From Acidaminococcaceae bacterium UBA2453 (GTDB lineage Bacteria; Bacillota; Negativicutes; Acidaminococcales; Acidaminococcaceae): a stretch of DNA of 20,735 bases. Below, piece after piece: positions 1 to 7,470 of the stretch. The notes under the pieces are model-generated. The model had not been told where the DNA came from and searched no databases. It saw nothing but the letters and a program-made list of their open reading frames with translations. The first letter of the stretch is position 1, and each line of letters begins with the position of its first letter. A program made the translations under genes and the position numbers. The DNA is taken from the NCBI GenBank assembly GCA_002342505.1, contig DDQB01000009.1, forward strand, positions 1 to 20,735. Reading direction: 5' to 3'.

Positions 1-596
1 GTGTGGAACGTCAGGTTGCTTCCGCCCTTGCGGCCAACCGCCACAATGTACGGCGCCCCGCTGGCCATGATGATCTCTTTGGACTGCACCACATTTACAA
101 ATCCAACCGGCACGCCGATGACCAGCGCCGGTTTTATTTTTCCTTCTTTGATCAGTTCATCCAGCCGCACCAGCGCGGTGGGGGCGTTGCCCACGGCAAT
201 GATGACAGGACCTTGCAGGGTGGCTGCCTTTTCCATGCAGGCCGCCGCCCGGGTGCTTCCCGCTTCTTTGGCGCGGGCCGCCACATCCGGGTCGCTCATA
301 AAGCACACGGCTTCCCCATTCAGTTTCGCCAGCGCCGCTTTATTGATTCCCACGCAGGCCATCTTCGTATCGGTCACGATGGTGAACCCGCCCTGCTTCA
401 TAATGCGCAGGGTGTCTTCCACCACGTTTTTGCTGAACCGCAGCGTCCGCGCGTAGTCAAAATCGGCGGCAGTGTGGATGCAGCGTTTGATGATGCTTTC
501 CTTGTCCGGATCCAGTTTCAGCTGTCCCAGCTCTTCCGTGATAATTTCAAAACTGCGCTTTTCAATATCCATCGGCAGTACGTTTTCCAGATTCAT
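1..596 (-). CDS. cbiC: Cobalt-precorrin-8 methylmutase CbiC (3' end beyond window)
   Basis: CbiC moves the C11 methyl group of (cobalt-)precorrin-8 to C12, giving (cobalt-)cobyrinate, the last ring step before amidation. The frame opens with ATG at 596 behind a strong AAAGGAGG site and stays open for 198 codons to the window edge. The family is about 210 residues long, so only some 10-15 C-terminal residues are missing. Family landmarks are RSFEII near residue 14, the active-site stretch RCIHTAADF near residue 38 with the expected catalytic His, and the closing glycine-rich GRKGGSN segment. It is the last gene seen in the cbi operon, 79 nt downstream of cobO. Confidence is high for family and start. 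Confidence 0.95.
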   Translation of the reverse strand, partial: MNLENVLPMDIEKRSFEIITEELGQLKLDPDKESIIKRCIHTAADFDYARTLRFSKNVVEDTLRIMKQGGFTIVTDTKMACVGINKAALAKLNGEAVCFMSDPDVAARAKEAGSTRAAACMEKAATLQGPVIIAVGNAPTALVRLDELIKEGKIKPALVIGVPVGFVNVVQSKEIIMASGAPYIVAVGRKGGSNLTFH

Positions 597-675
597 ACTA
601 AAACCTCCTTTTTCAAAATCTCCTGTCCGTTCGTTTTGTTTTCCGCAGCCTGAGCAGCCGCAGGCGTCCGTCTTC
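597..675 (-). other. Gap between cobO and cbiC with short hairpin
   Basis: This 79-nt gap follows the cobO stop. It contains a GC-rich inverted repeat (GCCTG, 8-nt loop, CAGGC) but no T-run, so it is unlikely to terminate. In the frame of cbiC the stretch reads without a stop as a Cys-rich peptide (CGCSGCGK), but there is no ATG, GTG or TTG to start it. Confidence 0.4.
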
Positions 676-1212
676 TTATTTTTCTATTCCTTCCCGCGCC
701 GGTATCCCCTTGTCAAAGGGATGTTTCCGCTTGCAGACTTCGGAAACATAATCCGCCAATTCCAGCAGTTCCGGCGACGGGTTGCGTCCTGTCATCACCA
801 CTTCCAGATGCGCCGGCTTCTGTTGCAGGAAACGGATCAGCTGTTTTTCATCCAGCAGCCGCGTGCCGCAGGCGCCGATCACTTCATCCAGCACCAGCAG
901 ATCGGTCTGTTCTTCCTCGCAGCGGCGGGCCAGTTCCTGCAGGAACGCGTTATGGGCCTGCAGCACGTCCGCCTTTTCTTCTTCGCTCATCTGAAAGGAA
1001 AACTTCATCATCGGCTTGCCCCGAAACACCTGCACGCCCGGAAGCAGCGCCAGTGTTTTCAGCTCCCCGGTCTCCCGGCCTTTTAAGAACTGGCCCAGGA
1101 TGACCTTCAGGCCCCGTCCGCTGGCCCGCAGGATCAGCCCCATGGCCGCCGTGGTCTTTCCTTTGCCGTCGCCTGTATAAATATGGATCAGTCCCAGTTT
1201 CTCTTTGTCCAT
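676..1212 (-). CDS. cobO: Corrinoid adenosyltransferase CobO/BtuR type
   Basis: This enzyme transfers the 5'-deoxyadenosyl group of ATP to Co(I) of corrinoids such as cob(I)yrinate a,c-diamide, making the upper axial ligand. At 178 residues it has the usual family length. The N-terminal P-loop reads TGDGKGKTTAAMG near residues 14-26, and LLVLDEV in the middle is the Walker-B-like strand. The C-terminus KGIPAREGIE matches the normal family end. An in-frame GTG at 1230 lacks a ribosome site, whereas ATG at 1212 has AGGGA seven bases upstream, so ATG is preferred. It lies 51 nt downstream of cbiP in the operon. This is the CobO/BtuR family, not the unrelated PduO or EutT types. Confidence 0.95.
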   Translation of the reverse strand: MDKEKLGLIHIYTGDGKGKTTAAMGLILRASGRGLKVILGQFLKGRETGELKTLALLPGVQVFRGKPMMKFSFQMSEEEKADVLQAHNAFLQELARRCEEEQTDLLVLDEVIGACGTRLLDEKQLIRFLQQKPAHLEVVMTGRNPSPELLELADYVSEVCKRKHPFDKGIPAREGIEK

Positions 1213-1263
1213 CGTTTTATCCCTGTTCACTGTACTGTCAGTCGGGTCCCGGAAGATATTCTC

Positions 1264-2802
1264 TTACGCTTCCAGTCCTTTTTCCACAATTTCATAAACT
1301 TTATCCATGTCCAGATTTTCGCGCACGCTCTGCGCCAGCAGATCGTACTGCTGCTGCTTATACTGCTTATAATCAATGACTTTCACATCTTCCATGGTCA
1401 GGCCCTTTTTCGCCAGCAGCGCTTCCACGATCTTTGCTGCGATGCCTTCGCCGTCAAAGATGCCGTGAATGTATGTGCCGTACACATTCATGCCGCCGCG
1501 CACCGTCTGGCTTCCTTCTGCAAAGGCTTCCGCCTTTTCGTTGATGGGCTCCACCAGGTTCAGGGCTTTGCTCTCATCCAGCGTGGTAATGCCGCTGTGG
1601 ATCTCATAGCCGTAAAATTCCATGCCGCTTAACCCGGAGAAGATACCTTCTACCCGTTTAAACCGGCCTTTCATCTGGATCGTCCGTTTATTTTCCACAA
1701 ATTCCGTCTCTGTGTTCAGCAGCGCCATACCGGTGGTCACGCTGCCTGCATGACCGCTGTCATAGCCAAAGGGATCCGACAGGCTGCGGCCCAGCATCTG
1801 ATAGCCGCCGCAGATACCGAACACTACGGTTCCGTTATTGGCTTTATGCAGCACGGCGGTTTCCAGTCCGTTCTGGCGCATCCATTTCAGATCGTCAATG
1901 GTGTTCTTGGTGCCGGGCAGGACGATCATATCCGGATTGCCAAGCTCTTCCGTATTTTTTACATAGCGGACCGATACGCCTTCGATTAATTCAAACACAT
2001 TAAAGTCCGTATAGTTGGACATCCGCGGCAAACGGATGACTGCAATATCGATGAGCGCATTGTTGTCCCGTGTCTGTGTCAGCCGTTCAGACAGGCTGTC
2101 CTCGTCTTCAATATCCACCTGCAGCATCGGCAGGACACCGATCACCGGGATGCCGGTCTTTTCTTCCAGCATATCCAATCCGGGTTTTAAGATGTTTACG
2201 TCCCCGCGGAATTTGTTGATGATGACGCCTTTCACCATCGCCCGCTCTTCCGGTTCCAGCAGCATCAGCGTCCCGTAAATGGAAGCGAACACGCCGCCCC
2301 GGTCGATGTCCGCCACCAGCAGCACCGGAGACTTGGCCATGCGGGCCATTCCCATGTTGACAATGTCCTGGGCTTTCAGGTTGATCTCCGCCGGACTGCC
2401 GGCGCCTTCGATGACCATGATATCGCTTCGCTCCGCCAGGGTATCATAGGCTTTCATGATATCGGGGATCAGCTTGGTCTTGAATTTGTAATATTCCGCC
2501 GCAGGCATCGTTCCCACCGCTTCTCCGTTCACGATGACCTGGGATCCGCTGTCGCTGGTGGGTTTCAGCAAAATCGGATTCATCAGGACGCTGGGTTTTA
2601 CCCCGGCGGCTTCCGCCTGTACTACCTGGGCCCGACCCATTTCTGCGCCTTCCTCGGTAATAAAGGAATTCAATGCCATGTTCTGGGACTTGAAGGGGTT
2701 CACCCTTTTGCCATCCTGATGGAAAATACGGCACAGGGCCGCGGTCACCAGGCTCTTTCCGGCATTGGACATAGTCCCCTGTATCATGATTGCTTTCGCC
2801 AT
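1264..2802 (-). CDS. cbiP: Cobyric acid synthase CbiP
   Basis: CbiP uses glutamine and ATP to amidate the b, d, e and g carboxylates of adenosylcobyrinate a,c-diamide, giving adenosylcobyric acid. The 512-residue protein starts with the canonical MAKAIMIQGTMSNAGKS, a P-loop-like ATP site. The C-terminal class I glutamine amidotransferase domain shows the nucleophile in FGICGGYQMLG and the catalytic His in YGTYIHGIF. A GTG three codons upstream (2811) is possible, but ATG at 2802 gives the conserved N-terminus and begins one base after the stop of the ApgM-like gene, implying translational coupling. The GATase has the Cys-His pair, so it should be active. Confidence 0.96.
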   Translation of the reverse strand: MAKAIMIQGTMSNAGKSLVTAALCRIFHQDGKRVNPFKSQNMALNSFITEEGAEMGRAQVVQAEAAGVKPSVLMNPILLKPTSDSGSQVIVNGEAVGTMPAAEYYKFKTKLIPDIMKAYDTLAERSDIMVIEGAGSPAEINLKAQDIVNMGMARMAKSPVLLVADIDRGGVFASIYGTLMLLEPEERAMVKGVIINKFRGDVNILKPGLDMLEEKTGIPVIGVLPMLQVDIEDEDSLSERLTQTRDNNALIDIAVIRLPRMSNYTDFNVFELIEGVSVRYVKNTEELGNPDMIVLPGTKNTIDDLKWMRQNGLETAVLHKANNGTVVFGICGGYQMLGRSLSDPFGYDSGHAGSVTTGMALLNTETEFVENKRTIQMKGRFKRVEGIFSGLSGMEFYGYEIHSGITTLDESKALNLVEPINEKAEAFAEGSQTVRGGMNVYGTYIHGIFDGEGIAAKIVEALLAKKGLTMEDVKVIDYKQYKQQQYDLLAQSVRENLDMDKVYEIVEKGLEA

Positions 2803-2803
2803 C

Positions 2804-3934
2804 TCAGTCACTCTCTTTCATCAGAAAATTAACAATATCTTTATAGTTCAATATTTGCTGTACAAAATGACCGTTGCCGTTTGTTTCGGCTGCAATGACC
2901 GGCCCTTTTCCCCGCGTGTGCTTTCCCGTGACGCTGCTGGTCACATGATCGCCGCAGATTATGATGCGCAGCGGTTCTTCCGCCTTATCCAACAGCGGCT
3001 CCAGGAACTCCCTGTCAATACGGGAGATAAAATCTGCTTTGCCTTCATAGTCGTGACGGTGAGCCGCTTCATCGGTCCCGTTAAAGTGGGTCATCACAAA
3101 GGGATACGTTTCCAACATGCGTCTGGTAACTGCCAGTTTTTCCCTTATGTTGGTATCCGTATCCGCGGTACAGTAGGAAAGCTCCGGCACTTCCATGCGC
3201 AACGCCTTGCCAATGCCCCGCACGATTTCCGTCTGGCAGACCAGCGCGCCCCGGATCCCGTTCAGTTCTTCAAAAGACGGCATCTCCGTGCGGCAGGAAG
3301 CCCCCCAGGGATACAGTCGGTACGCCATATCATTGCGGTTATATTGTTTTAAAATTCTATCCGACTCCTGCATGAACAGCCGCATTTCCAGCGAAGACGC
3401 TTTCAGTTCTGCCAGCAGTTCGTTCACCTGCATCCCCATGCTCTCATGCGGAGGAGCCGTCTGGATCTTCAGCACCTTTTCATTCCGGTTCATCACCAGC
3501 AGGTTACGGTAGTCCGACAGATGGATGAATTCGATCTCCGGCGTCAGCGAACTGAACTGGCGCGACATGGTTTCCATCTCTTTGGAGGAAAGCCCCATCC
3601 CGTTAAACGATATCAGCCTTCCGCCGCTGTCCTGGGATATGACATTGCAGCGCAGCACCATTTCGTATTCAGAGACATCCCGGTTCTGGGCCAGCAGTTC
3701 CAGATACGCCCGGTTTTCCGGGAACCGTTCTTTCGGTACGCCCAAAAGGCGTAAAATGCAGGTCAGGCTTCCTGGCGCCACATCGTTTTCACAGATGCTG
3801 ATCCGGGAAAGGAGTCCCTTTTGTATCAGACGGTCCATCTGGGGATGAAACGCCCGGGAAAAGGGAGTCTGCCCGTTCCACGCGGGAATCGGGTCGTCGC
3901 CCAGACCGTCAATTAATATAATCAAAGATCGCAT
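2804..3934 (-). CDS. ApgM-like alkaline-phosphatase-superfamily protein in the cob operon
   Basis: This is a 376-residue member of the archaeal-type cofactor-independent phosphoglycerate mutase (ApgM) branch of the alkaline phosphatase superfamily. Visible landmarks: metal-binding Asp9 in LIDGLGDDP; the nucleophile-type Ser56 in DVAPGSLTCILRLLG; LYPWGA..PSFEE near 207-223; GTDEAAH at 286-292; the metal pair Asp329-His330 in CGDH; His339. Catalytic residues therefore look intact. It overlaps the end of cobD by 26 nt and abuts cbiP by one base, so it is built into the cobamide operon. A glycolytic mutase would be an odd occupant. By context it could supply L-threonine phosphate for CobD (related ApgM-like proteins have been proposed as homoserine kinases), or dephosphorylate alpha-ribazole phosphate. 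The family is clear; the function is inference. Confidence 0.85.
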   Translation of the reverse strand: MRSLIILIDGLGDDPIPAWNGQTPFSRAFHPQMDRLIQKGLLSRISICENDVAPGSLTCILRLLGVPKERFPENRAYLELLAQNRDVSEYEMVLRCNVISQDSGGRLISFNGMGLSSKEMETMSRQFSSLTPEIEFIHLSDYRNLLVMNRNEKVLKIQTAPPHESMGMQVNELLAELKASSLEMRLFMQESDRILKQYNRNDMAYRLYPWGASCRTEMPSFEELNGIRGALVCQTEIVRGIGKALRMEVPELSYCTADTDTNIREKLAVTRRMLETYPFVMTHFNGTDEAAHRHDYEGKADFISRIDREFLEPLLDKAEEPLRIIICGDHVTSSVTGKHTRGKGPVIAAETNGNGHFVQQILNYKDIVNFLMKESD

Positions 3935-4997
3935 ACTTCACAAATTCCTTCATTGTCTTTATCAACCTGCGGTTATCCTTGCGGGTCTTTACGGCGATCC
4001 TGAAGTAGCCTTCCGTCAGTCCGCGATAGTTGGAACAGTCCCGGATCAGGATGTGATGCTCTTTCAGTTTCTCGGCCCAGGGAAAGTTCCGCTCTGATTT
4101 CATGAATATATAATTTGAAGTTCCTTCAAACACTTTCAGCCCGATCAGTCGCAGCTGGGATTCCAGATAGAGCCGTTCTTCCCCGATCAGCCTGCGGCTT
4201 TCATCCAGATATTCTGTCTCATCCAGCGCCGCGATGCCAGCAGCCTGCGCCAGTCCGGACACGTTCCAGTCCTGCCCGCTGGCATACAGCTTTTCAATAA
4301 GCGCGTGGTCGGCCGACAGGCAATAACCCAGCCGGACCCCGGGAATGGCGAAAGTTTTGGTAAAGGCTTTCAGGATGATCAGGTTCTTATGTTCCTGCAG
4401 CTGGTCGATCATGGTGTATTTTTCTTTATCTTTTACAAAATCCATAAAACATTCGTCCAGCAACAGGGGGATATGCATGCTTTCGCAATGCAGCAGGACC
4501 GTCTGCAGCAGATCGCGGTTCATCAGCTTCCCGGTCGGGTTGTTGGGGTTACATAAGACCACCATCTCCGTCCGCTTTGTAATCGCTTTTAAAATGGAAA
4601 CAGGTACATTGAAGTTATCCTCTTCCTGCAATACAAAATAGTCTATTTTACTTCCGGCCACCGCCGCCGCCTTTTCATAATCGGCAAAGGTGGGAGCCAG
4701 GACCAGGGTGCGTTTGGGCCGCAGGGCCGTCATAATACGGAACAGTACGTCTGCCGCTCCGTTTCCGCAATAAATCATATCAGCCGGCAAATCCAGAAAC
4801 TGTCCTAGCTTCACCCGCAGCTCCCTGCAAAAGGGGTCAGGATAATTGACGCAGCGGGCAACCGTCCTCTTCAGCGCTTCCCGCACGCCGTCGGGAATTC
4901 CCAGAGGGTTTATGTTTGCGGAATAATCCAGCAGTTTTTTATTGTGTTGCAGCGCAGGATCGCTGTAAATATCTCCGCCATGGACATATTGATACAT
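3909..4997 (-). CDS. cobD: L-threonine-O-3-phosphate decarboxylase CobD
   Basis: CobD is a PLP enzyme of the histidinol-phosphate aminotransferase fold. It decarboxylates L-threonine-O-3-phosphate to (R)-1-amino-2-propanol phosphate, the linker that CbiB attaches to cobyric acid. The 362-residue protein has HGGDIY near residue 6, SANINPLG near 26, CNPNNPTG near 149, the PLP-binding Lys214 in FTKTFAIPGVRLGY, and a late FRIAVKTRKDN with the substrate-carboxylate Arg. ATG at 4997 is chosen because GGAG sits eight bases upstream and MYQYVHGGD matches the family N-terminus; the open frame extends 23 codons further up without a site. Its 3' end overlaps the ApgM-like gene by 26 nt. A candidate internal promoter lies in the 119-nt gap before it. 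Confidence 0.94.
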   Translation of the reverse strand: MYQYVHGGDIYSDPALQHNKKLLDYSANINPLGIPDGVREALKRTVARCVNYPDPFCRELRVKLGQFLDLPADMIYCGNGAADVLFRIMTALRPKRTLVLAPTFADYEKAAAVAGSKIDYFVLQEEDNFNVPVSILKAITKRTEMVVLCNPNNPTGKLMNRDLLQTVLLHCESMHIPLLLDECFMDFVKDKEKYTMIDQLQEHKNLIILKAFTKTFAIPGVRLGYCLSADHALIEKLYASGQDWNVSGLAQAAGIAALDETEYLDESRRLIGEERLYLESQLRLIGLKVFEGTSNYIFMKSERNFPWAEKLKEHHILIRDCSNYRGLTEGYFRIAVKTRKDNRRLIKTMKEFVKYAIFDYIN

Positions 4998-5060
4998 GGC
5001 CGCACTCCTTTCCGGTCCCGTATCTGTCTCCGAAACGGTCCGTAACTGTCGTTTTGCGTA

Positions 5061-5074
5061 AATCACCAGTGATT
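5061..5074. promoter_or_regulatory. Short dyad downstream of internal promoter
   Basis: AATCAC-2 nt-GTGATT is a near-perfect inverted repeat located about where transcription from the 5081-5089 box would start. It could be a small operator or chance. It does not resemble the TAGTAA-type dyad found at the other B12 promoters. Confidence 0.25.
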
Positions 5075-5080
5075 CTTTAA

Positions 5081-5089
5081 ATTATATCA
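5081..5089 (-). promoter_or_regulatory. Candidate internal extended -10 promoter before cobD
   Basis: On the minus strand the gap between cbiB and cobD contains TGATATAAT, a perfect extended -10 box (TG-n-TATAAT). The corresponding -35 is poor. It would start a transcript about 75 nt upstream of the cobD ATG, giving cobD, the ApgM-like gene, cbiP, cobO and cbiC riboswitch-independent expression. This is inferred from sequence only. Confidence 0.4.
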
Positions 5090-5116
5090 GAAAGAGGACG
5101 CAAAAGAAACTGCCAG

Positions 5117-6085
5117 TTACCCCGCCGCCAGCAGACGGATGGCCCGTAACAGGCTGAATCCAAGCAGCCCTGTGATAGATGTAAAATACATGAGCAGGTT
5201 CATCTGCTTTATATGCAGCGGCGCCGCCTTCTGCAGATCGTCGCCGATGGTTTCTTTGTGGACCAGCTTGCCGAAATAGTAGTGGTCGCCGCCCAGCATC
5301 AGGTGCAGCGCGCCGGCCGCCACCGATTCCGTCTGGGCAGAGTTCGGGCTCAGGTGATGATAGCGGTCCCGCCAGAATATCTTCCAGGCATTTTTTGTGT
5401 CCAGCCCGGTAAAAAAGCTGGCCGCCATCATATAAAACGCGCAAAGGCGCGCCGGAATGAAATTCGCCAGATCGTCCAGCCTGGCGGCATACCGTCCAAT
5501 GTACAGGTATTTTTCGTCCCGGTAGCCGATCATGCTGTCCATGGTGTTGATGCCTTTATACAGAAAAGCCAGCGGGGCGCCGCCGATAAACATGTAAAGC
5601 ATAGGCGCCAGGATCCCGTCCGCGGTATTTTCCGCAATGGTTTCCACCGCGCCTTTGACTACTTCTTCCTCGGAAAGTTCCGCTGTATCCCGCCCGACGA
5701 TCCAGGACAGCATCTTCCGTCCCAGCGGCAGATCGCCGGTTTCCAGCGCGTCATAGACTTTCATGCTTTCGTCCCGTAAAGAACGGGTGCAGAAAATCTG
5801 ATAGCACATGACTGTCTCCAGTACAAAACGAAGCCAGGTATGCACGTTTTCTGCAACGCGCAAAATAACAAACGGAACCGAAAATGACAGGACGCAGACA
5901 ATCAGGACCAGCAGGAATCCGCCCCGCAACAGTTTGTCCGGATCCGTACCGCACGCGGCCCGCACTTTCTTTTCCAGCCATCCGATCAGGTTCCCGATCA
6001 AAATGATCGGGTGCGGCCACCCATGCGGATCGCCAATGGCCAGATCCAGCAAAAAGCCGCAGACTATGGCACCCAATAACATCAT
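5117..6085 (-). CDS. cbiB: Adenosylcobinamide-phosphate synthase CbiB
   Basis: CbiB is an integral inner-membrane enzyme that condenses adenosylcobyric acid with aminopropanol phosphate (the CobD product), giving adenosylcobinamide phosphate. The 322-residue protein is hydrophobic. The first segment carries the family hallmark DLAIGDPHGWPHPIILIG (residues 14-31), followed by a transmembrane stretch near 56-76 and others later, including YMFIGGAPLAFLYKGINTMDSM, where the conserved K-x-x-N-T-M-D-S signature is seen. The ATG overlaps the cbiA stop by four bases (ATGA), so the two are translationally coupled. A second Met follows immediately and could be the true start. A 119-nt gap separates it from cobD. 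Confidence 0.95.
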   Translation of the reverse strand: MMLLGAIVCGFLLDLAIGDPHGWPHPIILIGNLIGWLEKKVRAACGTDPDKLLRGGFLLVLIVCVLSFSVPFVILRVAENVHTWLRFVLETVMCYQIFCTRSLRDESMKVYDALETGDLPLGRKMLSWIVGRDTAELSEEEVVKGAVETIAENTADGILAPMLYMFIGGAPLAFLYKGINTMDSMIGYRDEKYLYIGRYAARLDDLANFIPARLCAFYMMAASFFTGLDTKNAWKIFWRDRYHHLSPNSAQTESVAAGALHLMLGGDHYYFGKLVHKETIGDDLQKAAPLHIKQMNLLMYFTSITGLLGFSLLRAIRLLAAG

Positions 6086-7470
6086 GAAAAAAACACCGCC
6101 GTTTCTTCCTTATACCGGACGCAGGCTGTTACAAAATTCTCAGCAAAACGGATATTCCCCCACAGATGCAGGTGCGGATAACCCGCGTATAAGGTTTCAT
6201 TCGCCTGCGCGGCCGGCCATGCAGTGGATTTTCCGGCTTTGGTCGCCATAAACGAAGACCCGTTCTGATTGCTGTCGGAATAATGGAACTCATGAGCATG
6301 GATCGAATCCCCTGCCTTACATAATACATTATCCACACTGGCGGTCATGTTCACATAGCCGAAGCGCACCAGTTTATCTGTCATCCAACAGGTTCCTTTT
6401 ACGGCGCCAACCCACGGATAGGTCGCATCCCTGTCCCGATATCCTTCCATCAGGTACATGAAGCCGCCGCATTCCGCATAACAGGGAAGCCCCTGCTGCA
6501 GCTTTTCCCGGATCTCCGCACGGAGCGTTTCGTTTTCACTTAACTGCGCGGCATATAATTCGGGGTATCCTCCTCCGAGGAACAGGCCGTCGCAATCCGG
6601 AAGATGCCGGTCCGCCAGCGGGCTGAACGGAATAATTTCCGCGCCCAGAAGCGTCAGAAGATCCAGCGAATCCTGATAATAAAAACAGAATGCTTTGTCC
6701 TGCGCAACGGCAATTTTTACATGGCCCAGCGGCGAAATTTCCAACGGTTCATATGGAAGCGGCTCCGCCGTACCGGCCAGCTTCATCAGGCCTTCCAGAT
6801 CGACGGACTCCGCCGCCTGCTCCGCCAGACGGTCCACAATGGCTTCCAGCGTCCCAATCTCTCCGGCGGTAACCAGGCCAAGGTGACGGCTTTCCAGATT
6901 ACATTCCGGCAAATGGGGAAAATACCCGTAGACCTTAACGCCTGTTTCTTTTTCAATAACATCTTTATAAAAAAGGTACGTCATCTTTTTTACATTGTTC
7001 AGGATGACGCCCTGTATATTGCTATCATTTCGGAATTCTTTAAAGCCTTTGATAAGCGCGGCCATGGATACCGCCGCGCCTTTTCCGTTGATGATCAGTA
7101 CGACCGGCGCTTTCACGGTACGGGCCAGATCGTATGCGCTTGCATCCGTGGTCCGTCCCATGCCGTCGTAAAAGCCCATGGCCCCTTCCAGAACGGCCAC
7201 ATCGCAGGCATTTGTGTTTCTGGCGAACAGCCGCTTCACATTATCGGCGCCCGTCAGGAACAGATCCAGATTCCTTGACTTGGCCCCGATGACCCGGGTG
7301 TGGAACATAGGATCGATGTAATCGGGGCCGCTCTTGAATGCGGCTACCCGGAACTTTTTATCTAAAAGAGCGCGCAACACAGCGCACACCACGGTAGTCT
7401 TTCCGCTTCCGCTCTGGGGCGCTGCAAACAGCAGGCGCGGTATTTCCAGACTGACGGTTCCAGTCATCAT
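6082..7470 (-). CDS. cbiA: Cobyrinate a,c-diamide synthase CbiA
   Basis: CbiA amidates the a and c side chains of cobyrinate with glutamine and ATP. At 462 residues it has the usual length. The N-terminal synthetase domain has the P-loop APQSGSGKTTV (residues 17-27) and the FKSGPDYIDPMFH segment. The C-terminal glutamine amidotransferase shows the nucleophile in YAECGGFMYL and a His in the HLHLWGN motif. The first ATG (7470) overlaps the cbiET stop. GGAG lies only two bases before it but five before the next ATG (7467), so initiation at the second Met is quite possible. The 3' end overlaps cbiB by four bases. Confidence 0.95.
   Translation of the reverse strand: MMTGTVSLEIPRLLFAAPQSGSGKTTVVCAVLRALLDKKFRVAAFKSGPDYIDPMFHTRVIGAKSRNLDLFLTGADNVKRLFARNTNACDVAVLEGAMGFYDGMGRTTDASAYDLARTVKAPVVLIINGKGAAVSMAALIKGFKEFRNDSNIQGVILNNVKKMTYLFYKDVIEKETGVKVYGYFPHLPECNLESRHLGLVTAGEIGTLEAIVDRLAEQAAESVDLEGLMKLAGTAEPLPYEPLEISPLGHVKIAVAQDKAFCFYYQDSLDLLTLLGAEIIPFSPLADRHLPDCDGLFLGGGYPELYAAQLSENETLRAEIREKLQQGLPCYAECGGFMYLMEGYRDRDATYPWVGAVKGTCWMTDKLVRFGYVNMTASVDNVLCKAGDSIHAHEFHYSDSNQNGSSFMATKAGKSTAWPAAQANETLYAGYPHLHLWGNIRFAENFVTACVRYKEETAVFFS

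Noticed and set aside
1..653. Two long plus-strand frames over the left edge (1-456 and 3-653)
   Set aside because: They lie antisense to cbiC, whose frame on the minus strand matches the family, and they have no ribosome site or recognisable motif.
2804..3934. Plain glycolytic phosphoglycerate mutase
   Set aside because: The fold is right, but tight overlap with cobD and one-base spacing to cbiP argue for a cobamide role; kept as an alternative only.
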